Origin: Lolium rigidum
Taxonomy: Eukaryota; Streptophyta; Magnoliopsida; Poales; Poaceae
Length of the DNA stretch: 64,000 nt
Assembly: GCF_022539505.1 (NCBI RefSeq)
Contig: NW_025901050.1
Span: 62,001-126,000 of the forward strand
Direction: 5' to 3'
The notes beneath the pieces were generated by a model that was given only the letters and a program-made list of their open reading frames with translations, was not told the DNA's origin and ran no database searches. Positions 49,970 to 61,607 of this stretch are shown one piece after another (the first letter of the stretch is position 1; every line of letters starts with the position of its first letter). Position numbers and translations under genes: made by a program.

Positions 49970-52900
49970 AGGCTACCGTGGCGGTCACGATTGAGGGCGA
50001 AATTGAAGAGGATAGGGGGTGCTTGAGCACCAGTGGCTCACCCTGAGCATGATGCGCGTGACGGCGAGGCCAGGGGATGGCTGGTTCGCCGGAATCTTCT
50101 GCTCCGGCCGTCGGAGAAGATGAAGTTGACGACGGCGCTCCAGGAGGCTACGGCTCGATTCCCTGTGCAGGAGGAGCAAGTCGAGGGTGGTGAAGACGAT
50201 GGCGACCACGCCGGGGCTCGGGGAGGTCCCTACCGGCGGTGATAGCCGGAGACTGTACAGGCTAGGGTTTGATGAATTGGGGAAAAGAGAAGAACACGAG
50301 CGGTGGAAGCTTCGGCCGAGTATTTATAGGGTAGAAGCGGGTCGTCGTCGGTCGCGCGGTCCAGAATGGCGTCCGGGACATGGAGTTTGTCGTCTCCGTG
50401 GCGTCCTCCTGTGCGTCGACGGTGGCGAAGAAGGAGACGACGCTCTCCTCGCTCTTATCCGCATGAAGCGGTACATGGGCTGATGTTGGGCTGCGAAGTG
50501 GCGCTGGGCCATGGGCTGCTGCTGGACTCGGTGGCCTGTTAGGTAAGTCCAGGTGAGCTACTCCTCTCTTTTCCTTTCTATTTTTATTTTCTGTTTTTCC
50601 TTTTCTATTTTACATCCTGGTTTTAATTCAATTTTTGAATGCTTTTCTATTTTGCAGGTATTGCTTATTTAGATTATAGAAGGATTAGCCCCAAGATACT
50701 CAAACACTTTATTGGTGTATTAAAAATTAATATGGGTACTATAACATTAGCTTAGTTATTAATGTTAGAATTTGAATTTTAAATACCCATATGGATATGA
50801 ATTTGAATATTATCTGTGGAAATATTCAAATTGTTTTCTAGATGATAGTTTTCTTATTTAGTAATATATAGGGTTTTGTTTGGTATTACTTTGCAAGAAA
50901 CAACCTCAAGATAATACTTATTTATGGATTTCAAATAAGAGATTGACTTTGATGGCATGATTTCATGTGCGAATATATCTCTAAGGACTTGATCTCCCAT
51001 TTGAGAATTTGGGCACTAGCACATGAATTTCTGTGAATACTTATTTATTAAGGTCTTGTAGGCTTTAATTTAACCCTATTTCAAGGTTAGCACTGATATT
51101 ATATTTTAATAACACCTTGAAATACTTAGAGTAAGTATTACTCTCCTCATAGTTGGTTCTTGGTTATTAAGTCAAATGGTTGATATGAGTGGTTATTCAC
51201 CACACATGGGTTTTCAGTATGGAATTTAGCATTAGGTGTTTCTTATGTTTAATAATTGAAGCATAAGGATTAATTAGTGAGCAATTATAGAGTTCTAACT
51301 ATAGTCACCTAATGATGCATGGTTTGGAACTCAAATGTGAACTAGGTTTATAGTTGAGATCACCCAAGTGATGCACAAACTAGGGTTGAGATATAATGCT
51401 AGGTTGTAGATATGGGATGACACCATAGTGCATTGGCTAGGGTTTAATCTCCCCTAACCATGGTAATATGGTTACTTGCTTCATATCTTATGTGCTCCTC
51501 TAGTTACTAAGGATTTGAGAATTGGTTTTATCCTCTACCAAATAACTTCTATTATTAATCTCAATTTATCATTAAAGTAACTATATTGGTTATAGTTCAT
51601 TTTATAGTTAACTTTGGTCATATGGATGTATGGTTTCTCACCATATAAAGTATAGAGTTTTAGTACTCTAAGGTTTTTCTTATGTTTCTTAGGTGAAGAA
51701 TAGGTGTAATGTATATGTGGTAGAATTCTGCTTATGATCACCAAGTGGTTCACAAGTTAAGGTTGAGATACAAGCCTAAGGTTGCTTACTAGTTACCTCC
51801 CTATGATTTCATGTGGTGAATGATATCTACCTATTCTATTAGGGTTTTACTTATCCTCATATACCTCCAGAGTATGATCATGGATGAGGCATGATCAACT
51901 TGTTCTTAATATCTCTACCTCAGGTTCTTAGGGTTTATGATCATCACTCAATTTATAACGATCAATGTTTGGCTTCTTAAGGTATCTCTCATTAAATGGA
52001 TTTCTCACTTCTATTCTACTTTCTTGGATAGGACTACTATGGTTGCCTCTATAATTTATATCTCAGGAGAATGCCTGAGATAATATCTTATAGTGCTACT
52101 TAAGGAATGATGATTTAATCATCAGAACATATGGATAGTTCTTTCCCTCAAACTCAAGTGTTGTCTCAACTAACTTGAGTGTAACACCATAGCTTAAGCT
52201 CTCTTATATAAGAATGGATTATTCTAGGTTATGGTGTACTCCCAATACTATAGTTCAATGGTTGTCCTTTATTCTTAAATAGTTAAAGCTAGGTTTAGTA
52301 TGAATGCTCACTCTCATTTGGGAATGACTTGAATAATACTCTAGGGTCCCTCTTGAAGATGATGTTGTGATCATATGGATATTTATATCCAAGGTTTGCC
52401 TCAAGGTTTGTCCTTGCTTCCCTAACAAAATAGGACTCTCACCTCTCTAGGTTTGATGTATAATAATATGGAATAGAGAAAGATATATATTTTTAGAGTT
52501 GATCTCCTTGTTATGTTTCCAAAACTAAGGTAGAATGAATACCATGAGGTTCATGGTAGGATCAAGGATTAGTTTAAGACATGGATAAGATAAGTGAAGA
52601 ATGGTTTCTCCAATTATTGTTACTTGATTTATAATTGAATAGATGGTCATATGCTGTGGCAAGGATTACCATGTTGTGATCTTTAATCAGATCAAGTAGT
52701 TGATCCTTGATTAATAAGTTCTTGTGTTGATTTTAATTCCATTTGATCTAATCCCTTAGATCAAATTATCTTTTCCCAAAACAAGATTTTAACAAAGTCA
52801 CATTGAAGTTTATAGCGCTTTACTTGATGAGCTACTTCAGTTCCACCAAGGTCAAGTGAAACCTCAGTTACTGTGACTGTTTTACTTTAAAACGCGAAAA

Positions 52901-52981
52901 TTCCCCAGATTTTCTATGCATGAATGCAATGCACACATCTGTTTCCTCTATTTTTGTAACCCCATTACCTGGGATATTACA

Positions 52982-53475
52982 GAAAATGCGTCGGTTTCGT
53001 TCCTTCCATGCGTTCCAGAGCACATATAAGAACCGGCCGCTGATGCGTTTCTTTTCTTTCTGTGGCCTTTTCTTTATCATGTCGTTCCACCAGTCAGATA
53101 TAGATTGGAAGTCGAAGCGTCGGTCATCGGAGGAGTCACCATCCCAATATTTGATAAGGTTCCAGACAGCCGCCGTGAACGGGCAGTTTCTGAAAGGTGG
53201 TCAGCTGTCTCAGGCTCGCTGCGGCACAAGGGGCATCGAGGGTCGTGAGGCCATCCTCGGATGGCAAGCATATCGGTGGTAAGGAGCTTTCCATGAAGGG
53301 CTAGCCAACCAAACAACTTGCATTTGGGCTCCGCATGTGCCGACCAAATCTTCATGGCATCAAAGCGGGCTTGGGAGCCAAGGAATTGTGCCTCATAGGC
53401 GGAGCTAGCGCTGTAGGTTTTTGAACAAGGAGTGCCCCGAAGGGCCTGGAAGCTTTTCAAACGGTGGAGGTACAA
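52982..53475 (-). pseudogene. LINE ORF2 C-terminal fragment (zf-RVT module)
   Basis: Minus-strand reading: LHRLKSFQALRG, then QARFDAMKIWSAHAEPKCKLFGWLALHGKLLTTDMLAIRGW, then CPLCRSEPETADHL. After a frameshift it continues RFLYVLWNAWKERNRRIF and is cut at 52982 by LTR3. This is the zinc-binding end of plant LINE reverse transcriptase. No RT catalytic domain remains. Confidence 0.88.
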
Positions 53476-54622
53476 ATTATTACAAAGGACCCCATAAGAT
53501 TAAAGAAAACATATTGGTCCTAACATTTACAGAAAAGACCTCACTGAGAAATGGGAAAACGCAATCTGGTCCTTCTCTTTCCCCACCGCCGAGCCGGAGA
53601 TCAGCTACGCTGCCGTCATGCACAGAGTCGGGGACGGAGCCACTTGCCTCTATGCAGCCGTAGTATGCGACTGCAGACCTCAGAAAAGGGCCTCACGAAG
53701 GAGGTTGAAACGCCGGATCTCGCCGGCTTTTGGATAGGCCATGGATTGGCCTTGGATGTCGGACGGCTATCCGCCGCCGAGGTGATGCTCAAAAAAACAG
53801 CTTCCCAACTCTACTGATGGCAGATGCTTCGGCTCACCCAGTCAATTCCTCTATCCCTCACCACCTCGGCGCCAGACAGAGGACTACGACTGGAGGGAGA
53901 GAAGCATCTAGCAGCAGGAAATTCTTCACCAACGCCATCGATGCAAAGCTGCCCGCCATCAGACTCACCAATCCTGCCACAGATAGGAGGAGGCAGGCGG
54001 AGAAGATAGGCTTGAAGAAGAATCCAGTTATTGAAGAAGACCTCGCCTGGAGGCCAGAGACCACCGCTGAACGGCAGGGTCACCCAGGCCCAGCTTCGCC
54101 TCTCCTCGCCGCCACGGCCGGCCAGAGGAGCCGAAGATCCTGGATTTTTGGCGCCCCACCGCTCCTCCTCCTCCTCGCCACCTCGGTCGGCCAGGAAGAA
54201 CAGAGGAACTCCACACCCCAACGCCAGAAGATGGCCAGCAGCCACACCTTTATTTGGAGAGACGGTGATTTCTCTCCTCATCCCCAGCTCCTTCCATCGG
54301 AGCAAGCAGAGGAGAGAGAGAACTCCTAAAGCCGACAATATCTGGGCACCGAGATCTGCAGCTCGTGTCCAACTACCGGGCAAAAAGGCCACTACAGGCA
54401 CATGGCCTAAACAACTAACTACTCTAGCTACTCCCCCCCCCTTCTCCATCTCTGGCCGGCAGCGCCGCCGGATCGGAGTCGGGGGCGGCCCGGTAAGGTG
54501 TGTGCGGCTACCAAAGGGAGAGAGGAAGAGCGGTAGGAGGGGAGGGGAAAGTATCAGCACGTCTCTCTAGAGATAGGAATGCTAGCGGTGTAGGTTGAAT
54601 TGGCATTAAGCGCCATTGAGTG
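53476..54622 (-). mobile_element. LINE 5' leader region with an incidental 249-codon frame
   Basis: GC-rich sequence ending at the right TSD. Near its 5' end on the minus strand it reads CGGCGCTGCCGGCCAGAGATGG, like the leader of Triticeae LINEs. A 249-codon frame (54560-53811) starts here but resembles no gag-like ORF1. The join to the zf-RVT part near 53480-53510 marks the internal deletion. Confidence 0.6.
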
Positions 54623-54637
54623 ACTTTGGCATGTACT
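54623..54637. repeat. Right copy of the LINE target-site duplication
   Basis: ACTTTGGCATGTACT, identical to 21060-21074. Confidence 0.9.
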
Positions 54638-55877
54638 GTACTAGTATTGTCCATTGTATCCGTATAGAAAATAGATTGGCTGATTATGAAACAGGAAACG
54701 ATATCCGCTGAGTGACCGCCGAAAGAGATTGGCTTTGCATGCAGGAAACTGAAGGTCTCCTTTAAACATAGGAGCAGCCTCAGACCATTTTTCTTAGACA
54801 TTCACAACTGCTACCATAGTTAGTGATTTGGAGCCATATTTTGACATATTCGAAGTTTGATTGAATAGATGAAGCAGTAGAAGAAAATACAGAGCAATGT
54901 AAGATCTTTTAGATGATTGGTTTTATTTTTACATGTACTATTTTTTGTTGTTGCCATTTTTGGTGTAGTGTATTGTATCCTACTCTCTGCTAATTAGGCA
55001 GGTAGCATCATATTAGAATGTAGTTTGATTTTTCATATGACGTAGTTGAATATGTTACGTACATATCAGCTTTACATATTTGAAAGATACATCCGAATTT
55101 AGACAAATTTTTGGCATCTATTTATGGACGGAGGGAGTACGATAATTATAGTTCATAATGCAACATGGTGCAGTGTAGTATTTTAAGTTATTACATAGAA
55201 AGTAAGTAAGTTAATTATGATGGACAATAAAGTTGAAAGTAATAATTTTTTTTATTAAGTACATGATTATTTTTAAACATGTTTGGAAGTAAATTGTTAG
55301 TATGAACGTGATTGGAAGTAAAAAAAAGTTATTCTAGAATGATTATTTTTAAATATTTAATCGCACATAAATGCTGCTATAAAAAAGAATTAAAACATCC
55401 CATATATAATTAAGAAGTTTATCCTCGCTAACCTATTTCTCTTACATGATCTTTGCATAGGGTTTATTATACCCAATATTTCCATTTAAATCACTTGTGC
55501 AAAACAAGACCTTGGGAGTTAGGATCGAGTTTCAAAGAATCTCCAGTGTAATATCGTAGAATCGAAACAAAAACAGCTTATTCTAAAAGGACATTTAGTA
55601 CAGTAGAAATTCAATTGTTGAATAGCAATACCTCGAAAACTACGTTTATATCAAGGGAAAGCGTATCCTGTGTCTGCTTAAAGAGTTACGCCTTTTACAG
55701 CCGGGTTACGTAGACATACCTATACCGTTTCCCGCCGTGAACAGGACCCACCTGCAGTGTCACTCATCCGTCTCCTCTTTCCCTTAAACCCTCGTCAAAA
55801 CCGCTTGGCAAAATAAACATTTCCATTTCTACCCTCCCCTCCTCCTCGCCTCTCCATCCGCCGCCGCCGCCGTAGCC
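54638..55877. other. Intergenic DNA and bL21m promoter
   Basis: AT-rich with no gene. A Stowaway fragment ends at 55137. The last ~150 bp become C-rich and hold TTAAACCCTCG near 55785, followed by the leader of the bL21m gene. Confidence 0.5.
55075..55137. mobile_element. Stowaway MITE right-end fragment
   Basis: AGATACATCCGAATTTAGAC... leads to TTTATGGACGGAGGGAG followed by TA. The left half and terminus are missing, so this is a decayed or truncated copy. Confidence 0.6.
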
Positions 55878-58596
55878 ATGGCGACGCGGCGATGCCTCCT
55901 GCGCCTCCTCACGCGCCGCCTCGTCCCCCACAGCCCGCAACCCCTCCCCACGGTCCCGATCGCCGCCCAAACCCTAACCTCCCTCTCCCACCTCCTCGCG
56001 CCCCGCGCCGCCGCCGCCGCCTCGCTACGGCTCCTCCCCGCGCGCTCCCACTTCGCGACCCGCGCCCCCTCCGGCAGCGAGGACGACGACGACGACGACG
56101 AGGAAGCGGACGACGAGGCGCACTACGATGACGAGGAGGGGAGCGGGGGCGAGTGGGGGGAGGGCGACGACGAGACGCCGGCGGCGAAGCCGCCCAGCGG
56201 GAAGACGGAGGAGGAGAAGCTCGCGGAGGCGTCCGAGATCGGGTACAGGGTGGTGGGCCCGCTCGGGGCCGACGAGAAGCCATTCAAGCCCTACGAGCCC
56301 GTCTTCGCCGTCGTCCAGGTCTGCCCATCTGCCCCGAATCTTGTTCCGTTTTTGCGCTTCGGATCTGGTTGGTGACCCTGGTCGCGGTGCCTTGCTCCTG
56401 CCTGCAGATTGGTTCGCACCAGTTCAAGGTGAGCAATGGCGACTCCATCTTCACGGAGAGGTTGAAGTTCTGCGATGTGAACGACAAGGTAACGTGGCAA
56501 CTTCGGTTGAATTGTTTTGATCGCGCTTAGTACCTCAATACAAGCTGCAACCTATTACTATGACTAATAGGGTAACTGTTGTTGTTACGAGCTCAGGTAT
56601 GAAGGTTTGTCTTCTTGTTCGTTTGGTGGTGAATTATGTTAGTATGATATGAGTATATGACCAATCTTAAAAATCTGAACCGATAATAAAGGTAAACTTG
56701 ATATGGGGAAGATGTAGAACTGCATGCCATGTGTGATCTGACATTGTCATTATGTGCCAATCGTTTATCATGGGATATCTCCTAACACATTGAACTGGTT
56801 GATTTGGTTCCATGTGTGTTGGGAGCTGGAAACTTAAGAGTACTGGTTCATATTAGTCTCATGGAAGCTCCTTAAGAGGTTGCTGTAAAGCGTACCAGTA
56901 ACTGAATTTTAAGCTTGGTGGAGTGTATGGAGTATGAAATTGTAAAAAAAACATGAATAGTTGTGGTTGATGGGTTGAGTGGAACTATAACTGTTGTTAG
57001 GCGCCTTCTTCGTTTAGCTGCATTAGTGTCATGACACCTCATCCTCATAATATCTGTCTTTAGTCTACGATTTTTCAAACCAAAATGAACAGACCACTGC
57101 AGTGAACTAGTGACTAGTTGATAAATTCTTTTACTGATCCCAGGTAGCATATATAGGTCTCTGCTCGCTTCCTGTACTTCTCATTCCATTGATCATTCTG
57201 CTGATGCTTCGTCATCTGAATCACTTGGTGCAGTTAATTTTGAATCGAGTTCTCATGCTTGGCTCACAAGCTGAAACAGTAATTGGGAGGCCAACTCTTA
57301 CTGATGCTACTGTCCATGCCGTGGTTGAAGAGCATGTAAGGAGATACTTCTTTAATCTAGCTTTTTTTTTCTGTTTTTTTGGAGTGTTCTTCAACATGTT
57401 TGTTACAATGATATCCATGGAATGGTGTACGAACTCTGTTTGTTCAGCTAGTTTGTATGCATGTCTGCTTAATTGTTGCGTCTGCATTCTGCAATTTATG
57501 CACTAGGCAATATGTGTGTGGATTTCAGATTTATCTGAACATCCTTGTCTGAACATACCACTAGCTTGCAGGTGCAGCTATGCATGTCAGTATTTTTGTT
57601 CACGACCTAGTTATTATTGGGAGGCCAACTCTTAACCTGATGTATTCAAAATAATAATTGGGAGGCCAACTCTTACCGATGTACATAATTGGGAGGTTTC
57701 GAATTCCTTGATTTGTTCCACTACACTTCTCTTGGTTACCCCTCCATTAACTGATATTAGCATGCTAATTATTTTCAGAACTATGTATGTTTGGGACAAT
57801 ATGCTGGTGCTCTAATCATATTCGTAGTATGCTGCAAAGTCCAATTTGATGTCTGCTCAACATATATTTTTAGGAGACATTACTAACATAGACCTTTTTG
57901 GTACCTCTTAAAGGACCACAAACTAATTCATTGGGCACCACATTGGATTGCATTGATCCCTCTGAACTGTGAAAATATAACAGACATAACATAAGTTCGA
58001 ACATAAAAAATATCTAGTGGTTGGCTCTGCTATCTCTCCTAGTTATTCATTTTACTGGCATAATGTGTTCAAACATGTACATCAACATTAATAGTTGATT
58101 TGCAAGTGTTTATTCCTCAATCTTTACAGTTTCAGTCTTGCTATTAATACACACTTTTACTTTTTATAAGTACTTAACCAGACCAGCTTTGATGTAAGTT
58201 GTTTTGGAATATACTACTGCACAATTTTGAGTTCATCTCTCTTGACAATCTGTTTTAGGCCTTAGATGCAAAAGTTATTATATTCAAGAAGAAAAGGAGG
58301 AAAAATTACCGTCGAACAAAGGGACACCGTCAGGTACTTCCGTTTTTTTTTTTTTTTTACTTTCTTGTATTGATTTTTCTCAAAATAAAGTTCTCATTAT
58401 TGACATTTACTTCTCTCAAAATAAAAGATGAAGTTCTCATTATTGACATTATTCTCTGGCTTATGTTCTTACTGGCTGCTGTGGTAATTTCCAGGAATTG
58501 ACAAAGCTGAGAATAACTAACATCGAAGGAATAGACAAGTCCTTTCTTCAACAAGAAGGCATAGATAAATCAGAGAGTGCTGCTGTTGCTGCATAA
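55878..58596 (+). CDS. RPL21M: Mitochondrial 50S ribosomal protein L21 (bL21m)
   Basis: Five exons, join(55878..56318,56408..56488,57234..57335,58259..58333,58495..58596), all in phase 0, give 266 residues. Residues 1-~60 (MATRRCLLRLLTRRLVP...) are Arg/Ala/Leu-rich, as in a mitochondrial presequence. Residues ~67-105 are a very acidic stretch (DDDDDDEEADDEAH). The bL21 domain runs from about 140: PVFAVVQIGSHQFKVSNGDSIFTERL, LNRVLMLGSQAETVIGRPTLTDATVHAVVEEH, then the signature KKKRRKNYRRTKGHRQELTKLRI. Known: bL21 binds 23S-type rRNA in the large subunit. The Arabidopsis mitochondrial homologue is NFD1, needed for nuclear fusion in reproduction. Length is usual for plant forms. The stop is followed by typical 3' UTR. 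Intron 3 holds copies of part of exon 3. Confidence 0.93.
57616..57696 (+). repeat. Partial exon-3 duplicates in bL21m intron 3
   Basis: ATTGGGAGGCCAACTCTTA, which codes IGRPTL at 57282-57300 in exon 3, recurs at 57616-57634 and 57657-57675. A shorter AATTGGGAGG follows at 57687-57696. The copies carry no splice sites or open frame. Confidence 0.8.
58377..58450. repeat. Local tandem duplication in bL21m intron 4
   Basis: CTCAAAATAAAGTTCTCATTATTGACATT is followed by a second copy with an extra AGATGA. Two units of 31-39 bp, after a long T run at 58345. Confidence 0.8.
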
Positions 58597-61519
58597 ATTA
58601 AGACGATGAATCAAAGGAACGTTGCTGTTTTGTGTTTATGTCAACAATGCCAAGCGATCCTTGATGCTGGTGTTACACATTCCTCCACCCATTCTCGATA
58701 CTTGCACGATATGTTGTTTTTGTGCTCATTAACTAGCAATGATTGAACTGAAGCTGAAGGTCAGTTCGCAATGTCCACATTTTGGCCCACGGACCTGTCC
58801 ACCCATCGGTTGCGTTTCCCGCACAACACCAGTGTCTTGAAAAGTTCGTGATTTAGATAATCTGATGTGGATCAGCCCATGTAGTTTATAGTTGCACTGA
58901 TTTTCTGTTCTTTTTTTATTCCCTGTACTCCTTATGTCTTTGAATGGGTTCTGATACGTCAGTCTCCATGTGTACCGTCCCGGCCATGAATAATAGAAAC
59001 TGAAATGTTCTCTCTTAATGTTCATGTTTGTGCAAACGTAACTGAAATTATTTCTTACACTTGCTTCAAAGATGGTAATTTTTTTTTCACAGATGATCCT
59101 CCACTAGAGCTTTTCCATTGCACTTGTTTAACTAATTCTGAACTCGTTACTCTGTCAACAGTTATCTGTTTATCAGTTTGCAGTTGACTAGATCCGTTTT
59201 GATTCGGAAGCTGCTGCAGCCAGCCATAGTGTGCCACTAACTCATAGGAACAATGAAAAAAATATGTTAAACCTCCTCTTAGTGGGCATGAGAATACTCG
59301 TTTTCCTCCCGTCGCTTTCTACAGGAAATTGTACTATTCTCTTTTGATGTACCCATGAATCCTGCCGAAACCACTGATCTACCTGCAGTAGAACACAAGA
59401 TTGGAGATCTTACTTGCCCTCTCATGTTCACTGGAGTCAAATTCGCTATATTATTTTACGAATAAGCAAAAGGTTTGTGAACCATCTTATCTAAGAAATA
59501 TTAACTTGGCCTTAAGAAATATCAACTTGGACACACTTTGATTCGACATAGGGACTTTCTTCCCTCGGAATCCACTTTACAAGATGCAGCTTGCATTAGC
59601 ACCAAAGGATACCTTTACTTAATCTAGTCCTTGCGTGTGTCAATTTTATTCACGTTCCGTGTAGCAATTTTAGTTTTAACTGGTGGAGCTTACGGTGAAC
59701 TTTGATGGCTTGTTTAGGTCGTTTCGTGTGGCTGTGATTATGCAGACATGCATTTTGCTTTAATTTACAATTCTACAGATGAATGCATACTATTCTGCCT
59801 TACTATAACGTCGAACTGCCGATTACTCTTTTGGCTTTTAAACGGATGGCAGGAGCTCCGCGTATTCATGAAAGAGGAAATTGGCATCACAGAAGAAGAA
59901 AACGACTGTGGGAAGCACCTTGCCTAGTGTCCGATTGTCAATTGAATTTCCTTCAAATTGGCGATGAACTTCAGGCTGAAGGTGATTCTGCTGTTTACCA
60001 GATTATCATTTTGTTTTAATAAGCTTGATGTTATCTTATAAATCAAACTTCATAACATATGCAGATATGCTGCAGACCTATGTGAACACAAAGCATTGTA
60101 TCTTAGTCCCTTTCAGACAACAACACAAATGTAGACCAAAGAATATCATATGCACGCATGGAATATATTCCAGACTCCAGTCATTCATTGTGGATAAACA
60201 ATTTGGCTACCCTCGTGACAGACCCACAAACAAACCAACATATGTTCAGCCTAAGCACTAAAGAAATTGAGGAAAATCCCAATCTTTCATGCAAGTGCCA
60301 ATAAACCATGATCTTTGTAAATCTCATACTGAAAGCTAATCTCAGAGACTAATTAATCGTAAACCAACCATGTTGATCTACATAGCCTCCACCAATCCAA
60401 AGTTGCCACACCAGAAAAAGAGGTTGGAGGCAATGATGCATATGCACAAAGGCACTTTACACCAAAGGGCAAAGCCATGCCATGCCACCATTGGTGGGTG
60501 CCATTGCATTGTAATGGAGGAACTGTTCCCAACATTAATATTGGAGCATATCCTCTTCAAGTGCCTGTTTTGGTTGATTGGACATCCTGCTTTGCATCTT
60601 CCTTTCTGGGTGTCATCTCCCATCCCTCACTTTGTGATGTGCCATGGAATGGAAGCTGAGCTTATCCAATCCCTTACCTCTCTCTCTTATTGCAATCTTC
60701 TGTCTATCTATCTTCTAATCTGTCACATGCCTCTTTTGTGACAAGAAGAAAACGTCCATGATCCTCCCTTCCTGTTGATCCAATCCAGCTTCTCTTGACA
60801 ATGAAATATATGCATAGCTGGAAATAAAAACTTCAGGTACTTTCCAGCTGAAGCTCTATTGTCCATTTTGTAGCAAATACTCTTACAAGCTAAAGACAAG
60901 TTAAAGGGATTGGAAGTATATGCTTCAAGAGTGGTTTGAACTTTGAGCCCTTTTCCCTTGTAATGTCACATTCACAAAATCTCAACCTGTTGCGCCTAGA
61001 TTGGAAAGCTAAAGAGTACAGCGGAATATGCCGAAATAGTGGCCTAAGCTTTTTTCTCTCTGTAAAGCTTTGGCTCAAGAAGATTCTGAGATATCCTAAC
61101 CTCGTGATTTTTCAACTAAGCTCCCAGTCACAAAACATTAATCTGACGAACACTGGAGAATTTAACGAGAAAAAAGGAACACTATAACTCCCAAGGAAAG
61201 TTAATGGGTGCAAAGCATGGCATATGCGGCAACAGGAACTGTACTTTTGCCATAAACATTTGGCGCACTCTCATTTTGTAAACTCAATTATCAATTGTAC
61301 TGCAAAGTAAATTGTACTGCCCTTTTGGCTTGCACTCATCATAAATCATGCAGCACAAATGCCAAGATCATCTGCCAATGACGATGTTTCCAAACTCTCT
61401 TTCGTAGTTCTCATCGTCCCAGTCACATCACATTTTGCAAATTATTTCATAGTAATACTCAGAAGTTAATCTTAAACAAATACTGTTAGGTGTGTATTAA
61501 CACAATTTTCAAACATGTC
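58597..61519. other. bL21m 3' UTR and intergenic DNA
   Basis: The 3' UTR probably extends to about 59000. Beyond it I see no gene, repeat array or element end that I can support. The 60-123 codon frames at 59783, 60025 and 60370 look random. Confidence 0.4.
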
Positions 61520-61607
61520 CTCCCTCCGTCCCATGAAGGTTGTCTGAGATTTGTCAAAGCATCCAAATTTTGACAAATCTCAGATAACTTTCGTGGGCCG
61601 GAGGGAG
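61520..61607. mobile_element. Stowaway MITE, compact copy
   Basis: 88 bp, CTCCCTCCGTCCCATGAAGG at the left and CGTGGGCCGGAGGGAG at the right. Inner arms TCTGAGATTTGTCAAA and TTTGACAAATCTCAGA pair almost perfectly. TA follows the right end; the left flank reads TC, so that TSD copy has changed. Confidence 0.88.

Larger units (their letters stand above)
21312..52981 (-). mobile_element. Tandem array of a large-LTR non-autonomous (LARD-like) retrotransposon
   Basis: Order on the plus strand: LTR1, interior 1, LTR2, interior 2, LTR3. Equivalent points recur about 9.29 kb apart (21313, 30609, ~39898). The PBS matches initiator tRNA-Met on the minus strand and a purine tract adjoins the other LTR edge, so the element reads leftwards. 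LTRs of ~6.4 kb flank an interior of only ~2.9 kb without gag, protease, RT, RNase H or integrase. This is the architecture described for LARDs such as barley Sukkula. Family identity is not claimed. The left tip has lost 20 bp, and no 5-bp TSD can be read. Confidence 0.88.
39878..52981 (-). repeat. LTR3 (5' LTR of the array), interrupted by a younger element
   Basis: LTR sequence at 39878-42303 and 48938-52981. The gap is the element at 42304-48932 plus its second TSD copy. It ends GGGATATTACA at 52981, beside LINE codons. Without the insertion it is about 6.47 kb, longer than LTR2 mainly because of 72 extra bases at 49898-49969. Confidence 0.92.
21075..54622 (-). mobile_element. Internally deleted LINE split by nested LTR elements
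   Basis: Outer layer of the nest, on the minus strand. Its 3' part with the poly(A) tail (plus-strand T run from 21074) is at 21075-21311. Its 5' and middle parts are at 52982-54622. The 15-bp duplication on both sides proves one insertion. The LINE itself sums to only about 1.9 kb. It has a GC-rich 5' leader, then jumps to the zf-RVT end of ORF2 with no endonuclease or RT domain, so most of it was deleted before or after insertion. The intervening 31.7 kb is later insertions. Confidence 0.85.

Noticed and set aside
53811..54560. 249-codon minus-strand ORF
   Set aside because: GC-rich frame inside the LINE 5' leader. It has no gag-like or zinc-knuckle motif, several other frames are equally open here, and composition alone explains it.
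60353..60741. Overlapping 60-123 codon ORFs
   Set aside because: No family match, no splice-supported extension, and open on both strands; taken as chance.
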